A DNA stretch of 64,000 nt from Owenia fusiformis (taxonomy: Eukaryota > Annelida > Polychaeta > Sabellida > Oweniidae): contig CAIIXF020000001.1 in NCBI GenBank assembly GCA_903813345.2, positions 1,364,001 to 1,428,000 on the forward strand, written 5' to 3'. The translations under genes and the position numbers were made by a program. Under the pieces are notes generated by a model, which made no database searches, was not told where the DNA came from, and saw only the letters and a program-made list of their open reading frames with translations. Within the stretch, counting starts at the first letter, position 1, and each line of letters opens with the position of its first letter. Shown piece by piece: positions 1 through 10,100 of the stretch.

Positions 1-2640
1 CTTATCTGTCTGAAAACACAACATTCTCCGATAATGCCGTTTAATGTCATGATAAGACTGGCATAATCGCATATATCATTGCCATTGCTGTAAAAACATA
101 GCCTCTTATTTCACAGCATTGATATATCGGAGAAAGGCACTAGACATTTCATGGAAAAAGATCGAAAACCGAAAATCGGGATCAGAATCCTTGACGCTGT
201 TTGCATAGTTGGTGTAAATGAGACTCCCAAGTGTGAAAATTGTTTTTGTGATGTCGACATGAAAATATTAAAAGGTTTTTAAAAAGCTGGTGCCGAGTAA
301 ACCGATCAGTCTGTTAATTTGCATTGATTGGCTGACGTACACCAACTGCTGGGGTAAAGTTTGCAAACTGTCTGTGGTTATAAACAAAAGTTTACGTTCA
401 ATATATTCGAATATAAGTTAACGTTGAACCGATCATTTTCCTAAGAAAATTCTAGAATTGAAAAATATGAATACTTTACTTATCAATTAATTAATTAATT
501 GATAATAAGTGTACTTCAAAGTGCTATCGTTATTTGTGTAAATATGGGTACTAGTTTGGTTATTCGAAGGATTATCCAGCTTCATTTCACTATAAAGCAG
601 ACAGAGGTTATCCACATGATCAAGGGTCTTAGCACTGATCTTGTCTTCGTTATCTTATCTCTATACTAGGGAGTTTAAGATTAGCGTAAATAACCCATTT
701 ACCTATACCTATACGTAGTTTGTTATTACACTAAGCGGTATTTTACCAAAGTTACAGGGTTTACCATACGTAATTACCTATAAATGGCCGAAGATAGGTA
801 ATTCGAAAACGTATGTTTTTATCCAACAAATTATGTCATTTTTAGATGAAATATCATCCATTAAACTTTAAAATAGTAACAACAAACATTTCTCATTCGA
901 TCTGCATAGAAATTAAGTGGTCGAACACATTCATCGATGCGATAAACGATGCCATGTGATGGTGCATGAAATTGTTGAATTTACACATTCTTCATCAGTT
1001 TTGCTTATTGTAAATGTATGAAATCAGCCATTTCCTCGTGGTTTTAATTGTTTAACTTTACTATTTGGTCACTCTCATTGCTGGATCATGCTAGAAATTT
1101 AACATTTCGCCTTAAGTCACTGCCCCATTAGAGGACCAACAAGCAATACTCCCTCCCAACAACAGAAGCTACACCACATTCTCTCTGAAGTATATAACAG
1201 TTCTTGGAGATGACATGTACTGGTATATGCCATATAAGCCATCGCATGGTTTTCATTCTATAGTTAGGATGTTAATTTTATCATAAATTGTAGCATACGG
1301 TTTTGTAGCCTTTTACGTTAATCTTAAACTCATTTTGCAATACGCATTACCTATACGTATCCGTAACAAACATACGGATAGGGATAGGTACACGTATATT
1401 TTTACGCTAATCTTAACCTCCCTAATATGTTTATGTGGTCCTACCAGGCTAAGACCCACGTATGTGCAACAAACGGCACCAACTTCACTGATTTGGACCG
1501 CCGATTTTGGTATTTTATCTTTTTGACCCTACATTTTTAAGCTGATTCACTCTGGCCAGTACTTTCTGAATCAGAACACTCGATCTCGAATCCGGGTTCA
1601 GAATTTAATATTTATAATGGATCTTTGTACATTGTCCTACACACAAGGGATGACCAATCCCTAGTGGCTATATCGTTATTAGATAACCGCTTTAGTTTTA
1701 ATTACTATTTGGGAACCTTACGCAACAAGGAACCTGACACCATGAAACCGACAGTTGGCATATTGTGTTCTCTCTGATGCTACACGATAATCGCCCATGC
1801 AGGATCTAGCTAAGATGCCATCTCGATATAACAAGCTCATACACTAGATCCAGTTGGTGTATTTCAAACAGCTGTACGATCATTAGGATGCAACTTAATA
1901 CAATAGAGATCTGGGAACTGATAACTAAAATTCAAACTTTTCACTTATCGGATTTCATCTATCAAAAGTTACGAGCGAAGTCAAAATCACGTGACTGAAG
2001 TAAGCCAGTCATGTTGTTCCTTTTCAAATTTTGGACCGTTTTTTCTCCGGGAAAATCCTATATCTTAGGCTTGTCTAGTTTCATCTGACATGTTCTCTGA
2101 TGTTCGATCAACACAGGTTTTTATGTTCGCCCCATTATGATTTACTTAACTGAAACCTGCTCCGAAAGTACAACATATGGAATCATTCCGCGTCGATAGC
2201 TTGATATAAACCTTCAAACAGATCAAGATTTGCTTTCATTTTACAAAAATAAACGAAAATCATCGACATATGGCGGAATCGCCAGATGAAATTTCACAAA
2301 TATTCTGACAATAGGTGCGTTCAACTTGAGCGACTGCGTTGTGTTCAAATCTGGTGAAGGTTCCGTGGGATCCCGGCGATCACCCCTGGATATTTAGCGG
2401 TTGGCAGATGGACCTGACGGGAAGAACTGCAGGTGAACGCCGGAAAAAACATTTTGCAGAAAACAATGTGTTGTTCAGTATGTTTATCAATTAGTGTCTC
2501 GATTCAATATGTTGTTATTACCACAAGCGTCTATAAATTGATGTGTCGGCATGGAAACGTACCAGCAGAACTTGTCTTATGTTCTCTCATCTTCCCACTT
2601 GTAGTAAATGGTATAATTGAATATCGTAGTAGAAGATGGG
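1..2640. other. Intergenic, no gene recognised
   Basis: No reading frame here resembles a known protein, and I find no chain of splice-compatible exons. The sequence is AT-rich. Short stretches around 700-780 and 1330-1400 carry CCTATACGTATCCGTAAC-like words that recur near 42450, 58270 and 61200, so they are probably worn copies of one dispersed repeat. An undetected 5' exon or promoter of the downstream receptor-like gene cannot be excluded. Confidence 0.5.
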
Positions 2641-2643
2641 CTA

Positions 2644-2974
2644 CAGGGGCGGATCTGGGAACCAACAAGGGGGGGGGGCCCAAACTTCTGGTCTGTGGAA
2701 AAAACTTCCGCGCTTGCGCGGAAAAAAATTTTGGGCCCCTAAACCCCAAAAGTGGGCCCAAATTTTGAAATTTTGAGGCCCATTTTCTACAAAATTTGGC
2801 CAAAAATTAAAAAATAAGGCCTTAGAAGGCCCATTTAGGACCAAAAAGGCCTACTTTTTGGGGCCTAAAGGCCTTTTCTGGCTCAAAAATTTTTTTGGGC
2901 ATAATTTTTTTTTCTGGGCCCACCCAAGGGGGGGAGGGCCCGGGCCCCTGGGCCCCCCCCCAGATCCGCCAGTG
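2644..2974. mobile_element. hAT-like non-autonomous element with G/C homopolymer ends
   Basis: The left end reads CAGGGGCGGATCTGG and the right end CCAGATCCGCCAGTG, a short imperfect terminal inverted repeat. The flanks share GGCTA (GGGCTA before, GGCTAG after), which may be what is left of a target duplication. The inside is made of G and C runs and repeated GGGCCY/AAAATTT words and encodes nothing. Ends beginning CAGGGGCGGATC are typical of hAT-type non-autonomous elements in marine invertebrates; the assignment rests only on these ends. Confidence 0.45.
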
Positions 2975-3474
2975 GGCTAGTAAGTAAACAAAGAGGGCTA
3001 GGGTTACACAAATATTATTTGTTTTAGCCAGAAACTTATCTTAACAAAACATTTAATTATGATCTGTTCAGTTGAATGGACTACTACGTGGCAAATATCC
3101 TAAGCGGAATTTTAATTTTTTAAAACAGTTTAATGTTTCCAAAGTTTCGTTCCTCTTTGATTATTGTACAACAAATTTCTATCATCATATCTCCATTCGA
3201 TCGACCAAGGTTTTTGATAATAGTACCTTGTTTAATTCTGTGGTCTTAGTATTGGTTGAAGCATCTGGATCAAAATTGACTATTTACACCAGGCCGAGGA
3301 GAGCACTTTTGTATTATTCTAGAAAGCAGATATTATCATATTGTCTGCACAAGTCTATACGATTGTAGGTGTTATTTCGGGGTGTTTACTATGTATGATA
3401 CGATTGATTCGGCGTGGGAATAGAAGATCCGGGCTTTTCCTTCGTATGATAGTTTAGATGGTGCAAAACACTAG

Positions 3475-3740
3475 CTACTTGAGGATCCCTGGCTCTTCAA
3501 GTCTCAATGGCTCACTGTTAGACAAATGCACTTCAGTACTCTTGAAGATTGGGCGATGTTGAGTCATAACCGCATCATTGATGCTGCACGTAAATCTTCC
3601 ATCTCTTTTCTCCTTCAGATAGGGTTGCTTTCTTTCATCTTGGATGGTTGGCCCTGGGCTTTTCCACTTCACACCTTGGCTTTTAACATTAACCCTTAAT
3701 TGTGTAGGTTCTTGTGGTACGGTAACTTTTGTACCGAACT
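3475..3740 (-). CDS. Possible orphan terminal exon, unknown protein
   Basis: On the minus strand an open frame of about 88 codons begins after a good acceptor (TTGACTGCAG) and runs to a stop at the low end. The translation is hydrophilic and protein-like, with stretches such as VPQEPTQLRVNVKSQGVKW and RRDGRFTCSIND-like composition (KEKRDGRFTCSIND), rather than the low-complexity text seen in shadow frames. I do not recognise a family and found no upstream partner exon. It could be the last exon of a minus-strand gene, a retrocopy fragment or chance. It lies just upstream of the receptor-like gene on the opposite strand. Confidence 0.25.
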
Positions 3741-3935
3741 CTGCAGTCAAGTATAGTATACTATGCTGAACACATTCTTTATTTTTACTTTTACATGATT
3801 TCAGTAATGAATAAAAGCTTAAAGCTTACAAGAAATTGAGCCTAGAAGCTTGTCTTATCACTGTTCAGTTATCTACCCATTATGTTCTTATGTTTGCTCT
3901 TTATATCTCTTCTACCGACATTACCCTTGTTGTAA

Positions 3936-5711
3936 ATGATGGTGGGACTTTATATGATGTACTATAAAGCGATAGTACGTGCAAACTTGCCAACTGGCCG
4001 GCGTGGAAATGTTTTCGTGTCCATTGTCATAATATCATTTATTGGTTTTAATGGATTATCTCTTATACTTTCAGCAATGCCGGACTATAGTGGATCAGTG
4101 ATTGTGACGTCAGTGTTGGAGCCGCCATTTCTCATGAGACGCCAGCAAAGTGATGATAACAGATCTGACAATATACCAGGTGACAAAGACAATAATGCAC
4201 AATACGAGGGATTTATAGTAGATTTGATAAATGCAATTGGACGGTAAGTTTCTAACGAAGCAAAAGAAAAAAGTAAAACAAAGGAGTAACAATATTTGTT
4301 TCATTCGACAAGTAGAAAATGTTTATCTGACTGGTTTTCATTTTTTGTTTTCTGTTTATTCCATATAAATGAGATATAATCTTTACTATATAGTTGCAAA
4401 TAACCTTGGTATGAATATATTCTTGGCGTATGTTTTCGATTTTATGAAACATATCAAATGATATTTAATAAATAAACGCAATACATTTCAGCATAACACA
4501 AACTCGCTTTGTTATAAGAGAGGCCGAGGACAGAAGGCACGGAGCGCGAGATGACGAAGGGCGTTGGAGCGGGATGATCGGTGAGGTCCTTGGGGACAGT
4601 GGCGTGATTCAGGAGGTTCTACGTGGAGTAAGTCAATTCTTAATCAACCGATCAAATTGACCATGTATTTTGGTTTGTTATTCCTGTTTATTGTCAATGT
4701 CCTGTTATTGTTGATGTCATGTTGTTGATATAGATGCCATTGTTTCTAATAAACCATACGTCACAGATTCAAAATATACAAAAAAAATAAATATAGAATT
4801 CAATCCGTGGCACAATGGAGTGAATGCAGTACACGGTTTCAAGTGGATTTCATATTGTTAAAGGCGAAACACTCTCCGAAGCATCTCACAAAAAAGAATA
4901 TAAAGTAAAACATGATAAGATTATTTTGTAAGAAAAACGAATCTAATCCTATATCATGACATTTGCCTTTACCTTTCAGAAAGCAGATATGGCTGCAGGG
5001 CCACTTCTAATTACAAAATACAGAAAAATGGACGTCGACTTTTCCATGCCTTTCATGAGGTTTGGATACAGCATAGTCTTCAAGGATTCCCCACAGTTCA
5101 AGAACATCATTTCTCTCGAAGGCCTGCTTAACATGACAAAGGCTGGTGTGACTGACGATGTCAATAATACGATTCGTGACATTGTATTCAACTATTTGCA
5201 TCACGACACGATTGTTGGAGGTCTCATGGAGCACATGTACAAGAACGAAAAACAAAACGTGCTCAAACAACTTTGGGCATATATGAGCCGCGAGCAAGTA
5301 TTAAAACCGAGTAAAATCTTGGTTGATGATATCAACGTTGCCCTGAAAAGGATAAGGGATGACGGTGTTATTATGATCATGGAAACACCTTCCGCTGAAT
5401 ACATAACCGAAAGTCTGCCGTGTGATTTAAGATCCATTAGAATTACTGATGTTGGTACCAACTGGACTGAATATGCTTATGGCTTTGCAACCGAGCCGTC
5501 TTCTCCGCTACAGATGGATCTGAACCAGGCGTTATCGATGCTGGAGTTCAGTGGAGAACTACAACTTCTGAGAGAACGCTGGTGGCAAACACCTTGTCTC
5601 GACATCACAATAAATTTTGCAGCATCAATTGAGAATGGTGCAATATTTTTCAATAAATTGATACTTCTAAAAACTTTGTTTATATGCATTTTAGTGACGT
5701 ATATCACATAG
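3936..5711 (+). CDS. Ionotropic glutamate receptor-like ligand-binding protein lacking the channel domain
   Basis: Three exons, 3936-4243, 4492-4627 and 4980-5711, join in frame (phases 2 then 0) into 391 aa. Residues 1 to about 50 are hydrophobic (VFVSIVIISFIGF), a likely signal peptide. S1 follows (EPPFLMRR near 65; HGARDDEGRWSGMIGE; KADMAAGPLLITKYRK 149-164; FSMPFMRFGYSIVF). S2 starts at once near residue 190 (ISLEGLL) and ends at RERWWQTPC. The M1, pore and M3 segments that separate S1 from S2 in all channel-forming receptors are absent, inside one uninterrupted exon. Ligand residues matching GluA2 R485, T655 and E705 are kept as R163, T212 and E283, and the S2 disulfide pair as C296 and C354. 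The protein ends in a hydrophobic tail (369-391) with no cytosolic part. A splice-acceptor-like TTTCAG at 4069-4074 offers an alternative upstream exon, so the start is the least certain part. No amino-terminal domain is seen. Confidence 0.8.
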
Positions 5712-7123
5712 GAGTGACTGTTAACAATAGAATTTATAAGACAAATGTTTATATGTATATATTTGGTCTAATTGTACATACTTTAGAGATATATTTTTGA
5801 GAAACATTAATTTATTGTAAAAACAATACTATGTTCACAATTGAAGGATCCAAATGTGTTAACCATTTTTGCCACATTCAAATGCAAACATGTATGCAAT
5901 ATGCATACACAATTCGTGACCAATCAGAGCTCAGTAAAACCATATGTTATCAGTTTAATGCACGGCTGACTCTTGAACGATTACTAAAAATAATTTGTCA
6001 ATTTTTTTAGCGCACTGGAAAAATGATAACATGGTTGAGTTGACATGCTTAATCTGTTAGTGTTAGAATAACAGGGAAAATGTGCTAGTATTTTTGTTTT
6101 TGTGTCGTATATTTTTGTATAACATATTTTCATCTTTGCCATCATAATAACATTTTAGCTTTTAATCTGTTATTTAGTAGTCAATATTTTATAACTTTCT
6201 CATGATTGCGATTTCATCCTTGGCACATGATATACGAGTTGACTTTTTCCTTGTTTATGCATATTTTGCTATGCGTGGAAAGGATTACACCAAATGAGCC
6301 CGTCACGAATAAGATAGAGCATATTGCACTTGACTTCGTCTCGTGTTAAACTGCATACTGTGTATCTTGTGCATTATTTGACTTATAATTGAAGGACTCG
6401 TATGGGTTAATCCGTCATAATTCTTTCATATTTGGATCCTTTAATTGTTTTCAGGGTCATATTTATTTGAATACGACAGTTAGGCCTAGAGAATTAATTT
6501 TCTGTTTTACGTTTAGGTGATGCAATAACTACGCATTCTCACATTTTCTTTTGTAAATAAGTCAAACTACAAACAGAAATTTAATTCGAAAAGACTAACA
6601 TATAAGAATGAGAGTTGACGAATGACTAGTGAAAGGGTATTGTGCTTCAAATTGTATGCGTGCACGATAATTCAGTTAAACGCATTTTATTATTAGTTGT
6701 AATAGATAAACCATTGACTGTATCGCGGAAATATCTGCATTGACAATAAATCAATTACAAATTAAACATGTATCTTATTAAGTGAAGTATATCAGCATTA
6801 TCGCATAAGCAATTTCCGTTTTCAAGGTGCCTTATTTCCCAGATAAGTAAAATGGAATTACTTCCGATACTTAAACTTTTGAAGGAGAGCGAACCACCAT
6901 AATTACATCATATCATTAGATGATGTCTTACTAAGATTCAAAATGTTACAACTTTAATTTAAGCAGGTTATCCCACATCCTAAAATGTATTTTTAAATAA
7001 CAGTAGGGACAAATTCTATTGAGTCCATTCAATGTAGTTGTTACTATGTTTATATTTTATATAGGGGTTTGCCTCTTTTTTGTTCTTCATATGTTTTCCA
7101 GTAGTCGCGCGGTGGTTTTCTTT
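5712..7123. other. Intergenic, between convergent genes
   Basis: This AT-rich stretch separates the 3' ends of the receptor-like gene (+) and the first SLC43 gene (-). It must hold both 3' UTRs. A TTTATT near 6686 is an AATAAA on the minus strand but lies far from the stop. No gene, RNA or clear repeat was recognised. Confidence 0.5.
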
Positions 7124-10100
7124 CTAACTATTGCTAGACACATTATTAGGTGGATCCTTTTGAGTCCTCAACAGCATTGTTATGTAGATTGGAAATCCAA
7201 ACAACGTCAAATTCAACACCAAGATCACTACATTCATCTAGAATGAACACGTCTGAATTAATTTGTAAGACTTTACAAGTCTGATTGTAACATAAATCGG
7301 AGGAAAGAATCTTAACTGTTATAGATGCAAGAAGGATTTCGACAAATGTGATTTAGTGAAAGGAGGAAGTATAGTGTGTGCCACCTATATTCATGCATTT
7401 GTGCAAACAGCATCATCATGGACCAATGCAAGCTGGACTTGAATATAGATGGCAGTTCACTTTCTCTAGTGGGCTATCCTTCACATCTGTACTCCCATTG
7501 GTTTGTATGTAACATAGTTGTATCAAAACTTCCAATATAGTACACAGAACAAATCAATATCACAATTTCTCTTCATACTTATTTACGTAATGCTTTAATA
7601 TGATTAAATTCTTTGCCATCTATTGACAGTACCAATGCCATTCAGACTTGTAACACTACGTATTTACTTACAATTAGGAAGCCATTGTCAAACGATTCGG
7701 CACCAATAAATATAGGTTGTTGCAATGCGCTAGCAGCGGTGCCTGAAGCAAATGTTGCACTCAACAACTTGCCGAAATGCTTCTGTGGAAATCTATGAAA
7801 GAGAACAAACACATACATTGCTGTGATGCAAACTATCTAGTATATTTTGCGTCTCGATAAAAGCCAGGAAGCGCATTGTGTCTACAATACAAAACAATAT
7901 ATGGTCGTGGCCAGAGGGGAAGCAGTTTACAATACCACAGGAAAGCACTTAAGAGTTCATTCATAGTATTTTATTTTAAAAGTAGGGCTAATGGTTTTTC
8001 AATATCTACATATGCATGCAGTTTATGACTACTCACGCTTCTGAGATGAACGCAGCATTGACGGCATAAAGGAATCCCCGTGATGCCACAAACGCAATAT
8101 ATGTAAAGTACTGCGCGTGCAGACTTGGTATCATCGTACTTATGCTGAGGACAAAGTTCATGGCAGCCTCCGTTGTGAATATATAAATGTAGGGTCGCAG
8201 GTATTCTATAATTATTTTATGGCGATAATTCACATTAAACATTCTTGACAAAAACAAATTATCAAGTGTATATCTACGCCTTACGTTACATAGCGCTTCT
8301 ACAATAAACTGATCACAAACAGCATGACAAACTAACTTGTGTGTGGACTGTCGCCATCTTCTCTTTTCCTCCATGTATCGATGAATATACCCGCCAGGGG
8401 GCTGACAAGGAAGCCGCAAGCCAACATCCCAGTGAACACGGACGTGTGCAAGGTAACTGAAATTGAACGACAATTGGTAAATGTACACGAGTATGGTATG
8501 GAAAGTGATTTTAAGGCAACCATTTATCTTTTGATATTAACATTTCATCTGAGTAAGGTCTTCGCGATACTAAACTTATCAATCATAATATCTAAAAAAA
8601 CATGCATTAGGAGCTTACCTCAATATACTTTTCAGAAAGTCGGGCTTGCGCAATTACATAACAAGAGATGTATACCTTCCTTGAAGGCAGAGTGGTGTTG
8701 AGCATATCTTAGTTACCAAAATATTGGACTCAAAGCAATAGATAGAATGCGTATTGGAATATAAGAAGGGACACATTGTTTCATCACCGCTCCCTCTTTC
8801 ACCGCTCCCTCATTCAAAAGTACATTTTGATTTGGAAAAATGAGAAAATGGATGTCCTATTTTTAGAAGTCCGAGATTTTGAAAAACGCGGATCATTTTC
8901 TGAGGGTTGGATTTATATTTCTGTTATCCTGATACTGTACCTTTACTTCGACAACAACATATAATCACAACTAAAAAGATGTATAAGTGGTCCAAATATA
9001 CATGATGACCAATATATCTAAATTATATTTGGAAGATAATAGCATGATTGAAATACCCAGAGAGCTCAAGATGATTTAATGACAAGTTGTATGCTAAAAT
9101 AACTAAAATTATGTGATATATTAGTTAAAACAATTAGCACCTACCTAGTATTTCATCACCTGCGCTCAGGTCGGTAATCCATGAGTTGAAAGAGACGAAG
9201 AAATATTTACTCCTTAAATTCAATACAGAAAACGTCCATGTGTTCCACAGAAATAATGGCGAAAATAGTGTTTTAGTCAGCCCATCTGTTTCAATATAAG
9301 TTGTATTAATTTTGGATGTGGCTTTGTTTGGCAAGCCATTACAATCCGTGATCGTTTCTTTACTATTGATTCTCGGATCTTCAGCCGCCGAGTCTTTTGG
9401 TCGACACTCACTTATCGTTTTTATATCATCGGTTGTTGATTCAGTTGGACGGATATCACGACCACTCAGATTTGGTTCATTTGGTGCTTCAAATGCTTTA
9501 TTCGTGTATCCTTGGAGTTCAACCTTACTCTCACTAGGAGCACAATCCTTTGGTTCAGCTGTCGAATAGTTTTTTCGGACCTCCTCATCATGCGCAACAT
9601 TTGTGGCTATATATCTGACCCCTTTCAATCGTTGTAAGATGATAAATGCCATTGGATATCTTCCATTGTTGTCCGAATGTATATGCTTCCAAGGTTGAAA
9701 TATGAATGTCCCCAGGAGTGTGATTGGCAATAAGACAGACAGGAACACATACAAGGAAGAAGACAAGGGAACCCCATTCTCGTACTGAAGCTTAAATTAT
9801 AACGACAACTAAAGGTATAATTTGTATATTAAACGAAATGGTGTTACAGAATGCATTTTCAATATACGTTTTCAAATATGATACATTTTGTTTTGATACT
9901 TAAAGTATTTATGAAACCACCATCGTATATGATGAGTAATTACTAATTGAATGAAATAAAATTCTTTCAAACCTGTGTTTATATTTTTGAACATTACATT
10001 GAAAGGCCATCTCGTACTTTTACGATGTTGGTTTTAAAGAAATGAAAATGACAAGGATGCCTCAATACCCACCTTAAATACTATGGCGACAGAAGCGCTT

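Noticed and set aside
4069-4079. Acceptor-like TTTCAG before MPDYSGSV as the true start of the first receptor exon
   Set aside because: The frame upstream is open to an ATG at 3936 and supplies a signal-peptide-like segment, so an unspliced first exon is simpler. It is kept as a stated alternative because no upstream exon was found.
5080-5120. A hidden intron containing the receptor pore
   Set aside because: The S1 to S2 join is one continuous coding stretch with no donor-acceptor pair around it, and there is no room for about 125 residues.
9312-9569. Open frames opposite the large SLC43 loop exon (also 17274-17480)
   Set aside because: They are antisense shadows of exon 4 in the two copies.
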